From Flagellimonas myxillae (lineage in GTDB: Bacteria > Bacteroidota > Bacteroidia > Flavobacteriales > Flavobacteriaceae): a stretch of DNA of 64,000 nt. The stretch spans positions 558,001 through 622,000 of the forward strand of contig NZ_JAMFLY010000002.1 in NCBI RefSeq assembly GCF_023502235.1, written 5' to 3'. Each line of letters begins with the position of its first letter. Position 1 is the stretch's first letter. Of this stretch, positions 54,601-63,800 are shown piece after piece. Position numbers and translations under genes: made by a program. Under the pieces are notes generated by a model. The model saw nothing but the letters and a program-made list of their open reading frames with translations, had not been told where the DNA came from and did no database searches.

Positions 54601-56738
54601 CCTATGGATGGACAATAAATGATGGTGGAAAGGCCGTTATCGGGTGCCAAGTGGAAGATGCGTTTATCACGACATGGAAAACGGACAATCCTGGATTTTC
54701 AGACGACAACCAAGTTTCGATTTCTACCTCGGCGCCAGCAGGTGGAACGTATAACTACAATGTGGATTGGGGTGACGGAACTGCGGATAGTGGTGTGACC
54801 GGGAATATTGTGCACACCTATAGCACACCGGGAGTTTATCAAATTGTTATTTCGGGGGAGTTTCCCAGGATAAACTTCAATGGCAATAATGCAGATAATG
54901 AAAAGATTTTGCAGATTAATCAATGGGGGTCTATACAGTGGACTTCGATGGCTGCTGCCTTTGCAGGGTGCAGCAATCTTGATGTGGTGGCTGACGATGT
55001 TCCAGACCTTTCCAATGTTTCATCAACTGCACGAATGTTTTCGGGATGTACTTCCTTGGTCGGGAATGGAGCTTTCCAAAATTGGCCAATGGGAACTATC
55101 ACGATTACCGATAGCATGTTTGCCCTAGCGGAACAATTCAATGCGGATATTTCCAATTGGGATGTTTCAAACGTCACTAGCATGTTTGCCATGTTCAACG
55201 GGGCAACTTCCTTTAATCAAAATATTGGTTCTTGGAATGTTGCGAATGTTACCAATTTGGGTGGCATGTTTGCCAATTCCGGATTCAACCAGGATATATC
55301 AGCTTGGGATGTTGGGAACGTAACGGATTTGGGAGGAATGTTTAGCAGTAATACTGTTTTCAACCAAGATATTTCTACCTGGGATGTGGGCACCGTAACC
55401 GATATGTCGTCCATGTTCCATAATGCCGAAAGTTTCAATCAGGATGTATCGGCTTGGGATGTTTCCAATGTTACGGATATGACGAACATGTTTAATACAG
55501 CCATATCCTTTAATGCAAATATTGGAAACTGGGATGTGGGCAATGTTCAAGTCATGGTAGGAATGTTTCAAAGTGCTACCGCTTTTGATCAAGACTTGGG
55601 TTTATGGGATGTTGGCAACCTAAGCAGTACCATGTGGATGTTTGCCGGAGCCACTTCCTTTGATCAAAGTCTCGCCGGTTGGAACGTCCAGAATGTGTCG
55701 AATATGGGCCTCATGTTTGATATGACTGGATTGTCTTCAGAAAACTACGATTCCACACTTAAAGCCTGGGCACAACTACCTTCTTTGCAAATTGGGGTGT
55801 CGTTCGATGCAGGTAGTAGTCTATATTGCACTGGGGAAGACGCAAGACAAGCGTTGATAGACAATTTTGGTTGGACCATTTCCGATGGGGGCAAAATTCC
55901 CTTGTGCAATGAAGATAATGATGGGGACGGGATTTTGGATCAAGTGGATTCCTGTCTGGACACTAGACCTGGGGCAAATGTAGGTCCCGACGGATGTGAG
56001 ATGATTCCAAATAATGCAATTAAGGTTTATGCCCTTACACCGAGCTGTATAGGGAGTCAGGATGGGGCCATTGAGATTGCTGTGGAAACAACAGGCCTTG
56101 AGATGGATATTGTTTTGGAAGGTTCCGGGGCTCCTGCCCAATACAACGATGTGTCAACCTCTGCCCCGTTTAACATTACCGACCTTGCTGCAGGGAATTA
56201 CACCCTGACCATTTCCATTCCGGAAATAGTATTTGAACAGCAATACGGTATTACAATCAACGAAGTTGACAACATTACCGGAAAGCGAACTTCCTTGGAA
56301 AACAAAACCAATGCGGTTGTGTATGAAGTATCCGGAAGTACAGCATATGAGGTGGTGGTAAATGGCAAAGCCCGTTTCTTTAACTTCATTGATACCTATA
56401 GTCAAACCATCCGATTGGATAATTTGGATACCTACAACGAGATTACCATAAAAGGCTCAAGTGATTGCCAAGGAAAGGTAGCCGATACCTTTTTTATGGG
56501 CGAAACAATCTTGGTCTACCCCACAATTACATCAGATAAAATAAACCTTATTGGGGATTATGATCACCTTACTGTCGGAGTATTTAGTATGGCGGGGCAA
56601 CTTGTAAAGCACGACGAAGTAAATGGGGCAACCGGGTTTACCAAAACGATGGATGTGAGTGCCTTGGAATCTGGAATGTACATGGTCCGAATTGTGGCGG
56701 ACAATAAAGAGAAAACTGTGAAAATTGTAAAGAAATGA
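48693..56738 (+). CDS. BspA/DUF285 surface protein with seven PKD cassettes and T9SS sorting domain
   Basis: A 2681-residue exoprotein. It has a signal peptide (residues 1-20) and seven cassettes starting near residues 23, 395, 657, 1075, 1419, 1674 and 1992. Each cassette opens with a PKD-like domain (TTWKTDNPG, VDWGDGS, GTYTVSI), continues with DUF285 repeats of about 24 residues (FNQDISGWDVSNVT) and closes with QYC...RQ.IIDTYGWTINDGG. A TSP3-like calcium motif (DNDGDGILDQVDSC) begins near 2408, then two beta domains and a sorting domain (about 2600-2681). DUF285 proteins are leucine-rich-repeat-like adhesins. The cassettes differ in repeat number. Its stop overlaps a lipoprotein start by 4 bp. 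Confidence 0.92.
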   Translation: MLKGYIATILFLYSFVVFPQDFVTTWKTDNIGATGNNQISIPTHTSSTYDYTVDWGDGSSDTNVTGDITHTYAIPGTYTVTISGLFPRIYFEDLLNTKDPMKLLTVEQWGSNPWQSMFGAFSGCGNMDVVATDVPDLSLVTDLARMFQGCTLLVGNNSFTTWDMTTVLYMGEMFEDATMFNQPIGSWDVSGVETMNSLFRGALAFDQDISGWDTGNIMWMSQMFMGTSFNPDISGWDTSSLTDMSFMFEMNDTFNRDISSWDTSNVRWMSRAFLGATAFNQDISSWDVGSAEFMSEVFSGASSFNQDLSTWNIAKASNMTSIFDDSGLSDENYNNILIGWSNLPTLQEDVKFGASGNQFCEGGPARQNLIVTYNWEINDGGISAGCTVDQQRAFVTTWQISDASNPAVIPTHPSESYSYTVDWGDGNVDSDVTGNASHTYSQTGTYDIAITGTFPRIHFNSGTVNAALIENVIQWGDMEWTSMEGAFSNCVNLDVTAKDTPNLSLATSANSMFSNCSSLVGNTSLNKWDVSGLVDVGEMFSGATQFNQILSNWNTSSVTNMFRMFYQSGFQNSLGTWDVSNVGNLTEVLTGSQLTTVNFDNTLVAWSQLGSLQNNLQFDTGSSEYCLGATARQSIIDSYGWTINDNGENCPTQNAFVTTWKTDNEGMSEDNALSIPIVGGPYTIDWGDGTVEIDLFGTATHTYTTVGTYTVSIVADAVSIQHNSYPGNEAFSDATKLLEINQWGDIQWNSMLAAFAGCSNMDVVAYDVPDFSGLTSLFGMFSYCGSLKGNATFNAWDISNIDNLTQVFYVCSQFNADISNWDVSNVTAISNLFVNCSIFNQDISNWDVSSVTDMGGMFSGAIQFNQDISGWNVSNVTSMRSMFQHSEFNQDISGWDVSNVTDMTAMFNQTPNFNQDISGWDVSSVTDMSSMFGGTGAFNQDISGWDVSNVTRMWATFSNSTVFNQDISGWDVSNVTNMFWLFARATAFNQDLGNWDVSKVTDMTDIFESGNMSNYNYDRTLIGWAGLPSLQFGVTFDAPQNQYCASEEARQNIIDTYNWIINDGGELSNCGSPFVTTWKTDNPGLSEDNQITIPTFPGETYDYTVDWGDGSTDSNVTGDITHTYATPGTYTVSITGVFPRIYFNDFTLNFSDFTGDELKLLTIEQWGNIHWTSMEAAFAGCWNLQFNATDIPDLTSVSSTRNMFYNCLFFAGNESFADWDVSVVTDMAYMFDKTTFDQDISAWDVSNVEYMSYMFYSSRFNHDINGWDVSNVRWMEGMFSSGQFNQDLSNWDVSKVMSMEHMFSSTYFNQDISSWDVSSVTNMTYMFTQGHFDQDISGWDVSNVSAMDFMFDASDLSDENYDNILLGWSQLASLQNGVNLGANEAYYCDSEAARALLINTYGWTINDLGINCEAPIPFITTWKTDNPGPSEDNQITIPTHPLENYDYTVDWGDGSTDEGVTGDFTHTYASPGTYQVTISGKFPGVFFNGSPNGHSIAPTDSDDQKILSVDQWGNNRWFTTTYAFAGCSNLDVLATDEPDFSRSGLNTSGMFRDCASLVGNDSFNAWEVANVTVMGYMFSEASLFDQDLGSWDVSNVLDMASMFDGSGLSTANYDKTLKGWSALPSLANGIWLGANNTQYCTSETERQLIIDTYGWNINDGGKAPDGCELVGAFVTTWKTDNPGVSNNNQITIPTTGGGYNYDVDWGDGNVDLGVTGDITHTYDVPGTYDVAIKGDFPQIYFVNQGDREKILSVKQWGHISWRSMLNAFHGCSNLDVEATDIPDLSNVTTTQYMFRLCGSLVGNGTFNGWDTSTVTSMDFMFREATQFNQDISGWDTGQVNSMIGMFLDAKAFDQNIGSWDVQNVSSLDRTFSGAEVFNQDLANWNVSNVSNMWSMFANALAFNQNLGDWDVSNVSNMTSIFDGAGMSTSNYDQTLMGWSALPSLTNGVVLGANNAQYCASESERQQIIDTYGWTINDGGKAVIGCQVEDAFITTWKTDNPGFSDDNQVSISTSAPAGGTYNYNVDWGDGTADSGVTGNIVHTYSTPGVYQIVISGEFPRINFNGNNADNEKILQINQWGSIQWTSMAAAFAGCSNLDVVADDVPDLSNVSSTARMFSGCTSLVGNGAFQNWPMGTITITDSMFALAEQFNADISNWDVSNVTSMFAMFNGATSFNQNIGSWNVANVTNLGGMFANSGFNQDISAWDVGNVTDLGGMFSSNTVFNQDISTWDVGTVTDMSSMFHNAESFNQDVSAWDVSNVTDMTNMFNTAISFNANIGNWDVGNVQVMVGMFQSATAFDQDLGLWDVGNLSSTMWMFAGATSFDQSLAGWNVQNVSNMGLMFDMTGLSSENYDSTLKAWAQLPSLQIGVSFDAGSSLYCTGEDARQALIDNFGWTISDGGKIPLCNEDNDGDGILDQVDSCLDTRPGANVGPDGCEMIPNNAIKVYALTPSCIGSQDGAIEIAVETTGLEMDIVLEGSGAPAQYNDVSTSAPFNITDLAAGNYTLTISIPEIVFEQQYGITINEVDNITGKRTSLENKTNAVVYEVSGSTAYEVVVNGKARFFNFIDTYSQTIRLDNLDTYNEITIKGSSDCQGKVADTFFMGETILVYPTITSDKINLIGDYDHLTVGVFSMAGQLVKHDEVNGATGFTKTMDVSALESGMYMVRIVADNKEKTVKIVKK
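51130..51720 (+). repeat. Tandem DUF285 repeats, cassette 3 of the BspA-like gene
   Basis: About eight consecutive repeats of roughly 72-75 bp, each carrying a close variant of AACCAAGACATTTCTGGATG followed by GGATGTTTCCAATGTTACC. They encode FNQDISGWDVSNVT and its variants. Similar but shorter runs occur in the other six cassettes. DNA similarity is high enough for recombination-driven change in copy number. Confidence 0.8.
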
Positions 56739-57433
56739 AGATAGGGAATCAACTTTTTTGGTATTTGGCAATTGCATTAGTAGTGCAGGCTTGCTCAAGT
56801 GGAGGAAACGATGATCGCGAAACGCCCCCTGTGGAAACGAAAAATCCGCCAGCCAAGGTAGTGGGAACACTACCGGAAAATGGGGAGCCCTGTTCTGATT
56901 ATGAAACGGTATCGGGCAATGATACCAAAGTTTTGGTCCAGTTTAAATGGAATTCCGCACAATTTGCACAAAGCTATGAGCTGACCGTCCGCGATAATGA
57001 CTCCGAAGTTTTTAATGCATCATTTTCTGCCTTGGAGACCAAAGTGGAATTAGATCGTGGAAAAACATATACATGGAATTTAATGTCCATAAATGATGAT
57101 GGCTCCACAAATGGCGATACATATTCCTTTACCACTCCGGGCGTTCAGGTTGGAAATTATGCTCCATATGCAGCAGAGATTGAGGTTGAGTTTGTAGAGG
57201 CAGATACTGAGATGACCATATCTTGGATTGGAAGCGATGAAGACGGGGATTCCTTGACCTATGATGTGTTTGTTTTGATTGATGATGAAACTATATCGGA
57301 AACCTTGGAAACAGAAACCACACAACTCGCCCCAATTGTTTACATTTCTGGGACAGTATATTCCATACGGGTGATATCCAAGGACGGAAACGGAAACTCT
57401 TCCATTTCTGAATTGCAGGTTCAGGCACCGTAA
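56735..57433 (+). CDS. Fn3-like lipoprotein coupled to the BspA-like protein
   Basis: A 232-residue lipoprotein with lipobox VQAC (Cys20) and an acidic/proline stretch (SSGGNDDRETPP). Two Fn3-like domains follow (VLVQFKWNSAQFAQSYELTV, and MTISWIGSDEDGDSLTYDVFV), joined by NYAPYAAEI, where the paralogue at 32687-33373 has NYAPFPAQL. Its ATG overlaps the stop of the BspA-like gene (ATGA). Same place, same coupling and same domain plan as the metallopeptidase-linked lipoprotein, so the two form one family of cargo-partner lipoproteins (inference). Confidence 0.85.
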   Translation: MKIGNQLFWYLAIALVVQACSSGGNDDRETPPVETKNPPAKVVGTLPENGEPCSDYETVSGNDTKVLVQFKWNSAQFAQSYELTVRDNDSEVFNASFSALETKVELDRGKTYTWNLMSINDDGSTNGDTYSFTTPGVQVGNYAPYAAEIEVEFVEADTEMTISWIGSDEDGDSLTYDVFVLIDDETISETLETETTQLAPIVYISGTVYSIRVISKDGNGNSSISELQVQAP

Positions 57434-57597
57434 TTTTGATTTAGGACATTATATACCCTTTCATCTGCCGAAATTCCCATTATTTTTTTGTAGGAAAAAA
57501 TCTCCTCTTTCGTAAGAGGCGTGTGTACTTGTGTTTTCCCAATATGCTTCAGCGAGGACTTGGATTTGGAACGTGGAATCCCTTTGGATTTTAGCGT
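57421..57597 (-). pseudogene. Possible short remnant ORF
   Basis: An open minus-strand frame of 59 codons ending in TGA (57421-57423) and bounded upstream by TAG (57598-57600). It reads KHIGKTQVHTPLTKEEIF, then SYKKIMGISADERVYNVLN, which looks like real helical protein but has no ATG, GTG or TTG at a plausible place. It overlaps the lipoprotein end by 13 bp. It could be a degraded gene or chance. Confidence 0.25.
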
Positions 57598-57823
57598 CTA
57601 ATAATCTGTATATCAACTAATTTTCCTAGTGCTTTAGCGCATATCCACTTCAAATTGTTCAAGGATTCCCCTTTACTTCCCTGGAAATCCTTCAAAACAC
57701 CCATCGATTATCCGATGTTTCACAACAAATGATCGATGAAATACAACATATTTTCTATTTAACCGATGCTAGTAGATATGTTTGAATATTCTTACATGTA
57801 AGATCAACCTCATTTTTTAAACT
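57434..57823. other. 390-bp intergenic stretch before the giant repeat gene
   Basis: It contains a perfect 6-bp stem (57504-57519, CCTCTT/AAGAGG), a minus-strand open frame of 59 codons without a usual start codon (57421-57597), and a -7 box TATGTTTG at 57777-57784. No other gene or terminator is visible. Confidence 0.5.
57777..57784 (+). promoter_or_regulatory. -7 element of the giant repeat gene
   Basis: TATGTTTG matches TAnnTTTG and lies 39 bp before the ATG at 57824. No TTG stands at the usual distance. Confidence 0.4.
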
Positions 57824-60800
57824 ATGTACAGACCTCTAACCCGCCAAAAAAAAGAAGCCTTTTTCTTATTTTTTTTGTTGTTTGCAGCAATTCAATGGGG
57901 TAACGCCCAGAACTGTTCCGTAAACGCTGGGATACCGGAGACGATATGCGAAAATATAGCGACATACACCCTGTTCGGTTCAACTTCTGGTCTAGTTCAA
58001 AGTGGCCCGACTTGGTCACAGGTAGGTGGCCCATCCGTAATAATTGTTGATCCCTTAAATATAAATACCCAAGTAAATGGACTGGTCGGGGGAAACACAT
58101 ATACCTTCCGTCTAAGTGCGGTTTGTACCGATGGAACCCCACAGTTTCAAGATGTTGATATTACTGTACAACCCATAACGGTTTCAGATGCAGGAAACGA
58201 CATAGCATCCTGTCCGGATAATACCGGTGCGGTCAGCACCAATGCAAATACCCCATTGAACGGTGGGGAAACAGGGGCTTGGAGTATCGTAGGAGCCAAC
58301 AATGCCGGGGTTACCATCAACACCCCAAATTCTCCAACAACCACCCTTACCTTGGCCGAATCCAGTGCTGGAACAACGACTTTGGAATGGACCATTACCG
58401 GCCCGGAGTATGCTCCTGGCTTATCCTGCGAATCGAGTTCTACCATTACGGTTACCAATTATGGAGGTGTTTCTGTAGTTGATGCAGGACCGGATCAAAA
58501 TTTGGATAATTGCTATACACTTACCCAGTCCACCAATTTGGCCGGTAGCTTTGGTGGGAACAATATCAATGGACAAGTAGGAACTTGGTCCTTTGTTAGT
58601 GGGCCAAATACGCCTGTAATCGCTAATGCAAATACTAACAATACCAACGTATCCAATCTTATTGAGGGAACCTATACCTTCAGATGGTCTGTAAGTGGCC
58701 CTTGTGCCAGTGGCGAGGACACCATGTCCATAACCGTTGCGGAAGCAACACAAGATATTACTACCGCTTCCCTTCAAGATGATAACATTCGCTTTTGTGA
58801 TGCCAGTATAACAACGGTTACCCTTATTGGATCCGTTCCTCTTTTTACTGATGAAACGGTAACTTGGACACAGACCTCTGGTCCCGTTGCTGGAGTAAAT
58901 ATTTTAAGCCCCAATTCCAGTACCACCCAAATTACAGGTCTGGACGGTAGTAGCACCTACCAGTTCACCTATACCATAGAAAATGGAACGACTTTGTGTA
59001 GTGATAGTGCAACCGCCACGGTGCAATATTCTACAGCACCTGTATCCATAACAGCGAACGGCGGAAGTGATATTGTAGCTGCTTGTGGGATCACGAGTGT
59101 GGATATTCCCTTTGTGACTACAGGAAATGGAACCAATACCTATAGCATAGTAAGTGGCCCAAGTGGTTCCACATTGGTGGACCCTGGAACCTTTAGCAAT
59201 ACGGGAGGAACTCCGCTAAACATCAATTTTGATGTGGAAGGGACCTACACGGTTCTTTTGAGAAGGTCACTGAACGGCTCTATCCAGACCGGTTGCGATG
59301 TGGCGACAGATGCAATCAATGTAACGGTGGCCATGACACCCACAGCTGCTAACGCTGGAACAGACCAGACCTTGGCCTGTAACGTGGTGGATACTGATAT
59401 CACTGGAAATATTGTCACGGTGGGAAGTTCCCTATGGTCTCAAATAAGTGGGCCTAACCAGGCCACCATTGCAAGTCCCTACGCAAGAACTACCAACGTT
59501 GCCAATCTGATTCCTGGAACTTATGTGTTCCAATATGCTATTTCGGGAGGAAATGCCTGTGCGCCTTCCCAGGAAGATACCGTGGAGATCATAGTTTCTT
59601 CGGATGCACCTGTTGCAACGGACGCAGGTCTGGACCAAACGATATGTTTCGGAGCCCCAACAATTTTGGCCGCAAATGCCGTTCCATCATCCAATTTAGA
59701 AGGTGTTTGGACGGTTGATACTGCACCAGTAGGAGCTACCATAGTTTTTGCCGATGCCAATGATCCCAACACCTTGGTTTCCGGATTGGATGACCCCAAT
59801 GAAATCTATATTTTCCGTTGGACAATCTCCAATCCAGATGACCCTGCTTGTCCAAATCCTGGAACAGATACAGTTACTATAAGTACGAATGCCACCCAAG
59901 GACCGACTTTGGCCGATGCCGGGGCGGACCAATGTGTGGGTACTGGGGTTACAACGGTGACTTTGGTAGGAAATCAACCTGCAGGGGACGAGATAGGAAC
60001 ATGGTCTGCTGTTCCTGCTGTGGGAATTGCCTTTGATGACCCCAATCAATTTGATACAGATGCCACCATTACGGTGGAGCAAAGCTATATACTAACTTGG
60101 ACCATCTCCAAAATTGCACCCGGATGTCAAGATACTTCAGATGAGGTTGAAATAACCATTGGACCCGATGCCATTGCGGATGCAGGACCTGATCAAACCG
60201 AATGTCAATCCACATTCACTATGGATGCCTCAGGCTCGGTAGGAAGTGGGGGATTTTGGACGCAGATTTCCGGACCTGGCGGTTTTTCTTTTGATGACGA
60301 TACCAGTCCTACGGCCCAGGTAACATTTACCTATTCTGGTCAATATGTATTTGAATGGACAGCAAACAATGGAAGTTGCTCCTCAGATACCGACCAAGTT
60401 ACCTTGAATGTCGGAATTCCGCCTACAACGGCGGTGGTTACCAGTCCATCCGAAACCATTTGTTCCGCTACCACGGTAATCCTTGATGGAAATGCCTTCA
60501 ATAGTGATATTGAAAACGGGTATTGGACCCTACTCTCTGGGGCTCCAAATACACCAACCTTTTCCGATATCAACGACCCTAATGCCACAGTTACCGGCAT
60601 GGTATCGGGTAGCTATACCTTTAGATGGACCATTGCGGGAGATAGCAACTGCCCTACAAGTTTTGCGGATAAAACAGTGGATGTATACGTGCCAGCAAAT
60701 GCCGGTCCGGATATGGAATTGTGTAATGTCCAAAACTTTTTGTTGGAAGCCACTTTTGGTTCAACGGGAACTTGGGTTCAGACTTTTGGACCCGGGGTGG

Positions 60801-63800
60801 GAGGTGCTCCCGGAACCCCGGCGACGATAACCCAAAATCCCGTGGGAAGCAATGTGGCCGAGGTCAGCGATATTGTCTTGGGAAGCTTTTACATTTTTGA
60901 ATTTACAACCAACTATCCCGGAGCAACGGGATGCGGAAATACTTCGGACCAGGTTCAAGTGGAATCCAGTGGACTTCCTTCTGTATTGCCTGATGCAGGT
61001 CCGGACCAACTCCTTTGTATTGGAGACTTGGTAGTTCCCAATCAGACCACTTTGGCAGGTAACATGCCACCGGATGATGTGGATGAGGCTACTTGGAGTT
61101 TTACAGAACAGCCGGCTGGAAGCACAGCGGTAATCACAAACGTAAATGACCCAACCTCCACAATCACAGGATTGACCGTACCGGGAACTTATATTCTGGA
61201 ATGGAATTTTGAGGCTGGATTTTGCTTTAATACTTCGGACGTTGTTCGGATTGAGGTATATGAAGCTCCCTCGGCGGCCGATGCCGGCCCAGACCAACTT
61301 AACGCCTGTCAGTTGGAGGCGCAATTGAATGCTGTACCACCTACAGTGGGCACGGGAACTTGGACTTTGACTACCGATCCTTCAGGGGGTGCAGCGGTCA
61401 TCGATAATCCAAACTCGCCCACATCCACCTTATCAAATATTACAGTGAATGGAACCTACATACTTACGTGGACCGTTGCACATAATAGTGTAAGTTTTGT
61501 GGATAGCCCATCAGCTTGTGATCCAACTACCGACACGGTGAGCATTACTTTCCCAGATGATGCCCCTTCTTTGGCGGACGCAGGCCCTGATCAAGAACTT
61601 TGTGCAGCTACCCAGACCAATATGGCAGCCACAGCATTGGTTATTGGAACCGGAACATGGACGCAAACTGCTGGCCCTGGGGTCGGTGGAACTCCGGGTA
61701 CTCCGGCCAACATCGTGACCCCAAACAGCGAAACAACTTTGATTGACACCCTTGAGTCCGGAACCTATGAATTTACATGGACTGTGTTAAATGGAGGATG
61801 TACGTTCGAAGATACCCTTGAGGTAGTCATTTATGAAGACCCTGTAAGCACCGATGCCGGACCTGATCAAAATTTGGACCAGTTTTCATCTGTGATAATG
61901 GCGGCTGATGCGCCCATCGCCGGAACGGGTACATGGACTCAGGTTTCAGGGCCTACAACCGTAGGATTTGTAAATGAAAATGACCCCAATACGGAAGTAT
62001 TCGGAGCGACTTCCGGTACCTATGTGTTTGAATGGACCGTGACCAATGGTATTTGTGCGCCCGTTTCGGACACGGTAGAAGTTGCCTTATTGGGAATCGA
62101 TTTAGAGCTTTCAAAATCAGTATCTCCGACCATCGCAAATCCTGGCGATACGGTTACGTTTACCTTGGATGTTTTCAACAACGATGCCTCCAGTGCCACC
62201 GATGCAATAGGAGTAACAGTTCGGGATGTGATTCCTTCGGGCTATACACTTGTGCCTGGAACCGTGAGTAATGGTGGGGTATATAATATTGGGGATTTCT
62301 CAATTACATGGTCCAATCTATCCATTAACAACGGTGCTACTTTGAATCTAACATTTGATGCTACCGTCAACGTTTCGGGGAACTATGAAAATACAGCGGA
62401 AATTACGGGCAATGGCATTTTTGATATCGACTCTACCGTGGATAATGGTGTTCAAGGTGAGGACGATCAAGATTCGGCCCAAGTAACCATTGTGGAATCA
62501 GACTTAAGTCTGACCAAAGATATTAGTGCAGCTTCCAGTGCCACGCCAAATGTGGGAGATACGGTGGTGTATGAGATAACCATTACCAATGATGGCCCGG
62601 ATACAGCTACCAATATTGCCGTGCAAGATGTAGTTCCCTCCGGACTCACAATTGGAACCATTAATAACGGGGGGGTCAACTCATCAGGAACCATAAGTTG
62701 GACCATAGCCAACCTTCCTGTTGGATCCACAACCTTAAGTTATGAATCAACGGTCAACACCCCTACAGGAACTACTGGGGAGTATACCAATGTTACCGAG
62801 ATAACGGCATCCGATCAATGGGATGCGGATAGTACCCCCAATAACGATGATGGGGACCAAAGTGAAGATGACGAAGACAATTTTACCCTATCGGTTTCCG
62901 AAGAAGCAGATTTGAGTATCGCTAAAAGCGTAATAGTGGGATCATTGACCCCTAACGTGGGGGAGACCTTAACCTTTGAACTTATAGTTTCCAATGCTGG
63001 ACCCAATGATGCAACTGGGGTTTCCGTAGAGGATGTATTGCCAGCCGGATTCACACTTTCTGCGGTTAATGGAGGTGGTTCCCAAGCGGGGAACACAGCT
63101 AGTTGGTCAGGATTGTTCATTCCAAATGGAGGAAACATAGCCCTTTCCTACCAGGCCTCGGTCAATACCCCAACGGGTGCACCGGGTGAATATACCAATG
63201 CTGCCCAAATTACAGGGAGTGGTCAGGTAGATACGGATAGTGACCCAACTTCTGGCTTTGGCGTAGATGATTTAGGGGATACCCTTGCCGATGACGATGA
63301 AACTAGTCTGACCCTTGTCCCACAAGAAGCTAATCTATCGGTGGACAAATCAGTGAGTGACGCTACCCCTAATGTAGGAGAGGTAGTCACTTTCACTGTT
63401 CAGGTGGATAATGCTGGACCTGATGTTGCTACCAATGTATCCATAACCGATGCGGTTCCTGATGGCTATACCATTGTGGGAGGAAGTGTTTCCAATGGCG
63501 GAATTTTTAACCTGGGAGGGTCCGAAGTGCTTTGGAATCTGGCTAACGTACCATTGGCAGGAGTAACTTTGAGTTATGAAGCGACCGTAAATGCGCCGAC
63601 CGGGGCAGTTGGGGAATACCAAAACATTGTGGAAATCACAGCTTCAGATCAATACGATTCCAATAGTACACCCAATAACGATGACGGCGACCAAAGTGAA
63701 GATGATGAGGATAGCGAAACTATAATACCAGAGGCTTCAGACCTTAGTTTAGTAAAAGATATCAGCGCGGCTTCAAGCGCAACACCCAATGTGGGAGATA

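Noticed and set aside
49200-55700. Regular repeats in the BspA-like gene as a CRISPR or satellite
   Set aside because: The period of 72-75 bp keeps the reading frame throughout and encodes DUF285 repeats; it is coding sequence.
57504-57519. Terminator after the BspA-linked lipoprotein
   Set aside because: The stem is perfect but only 6 bp, and no T run follows on the plus strand.
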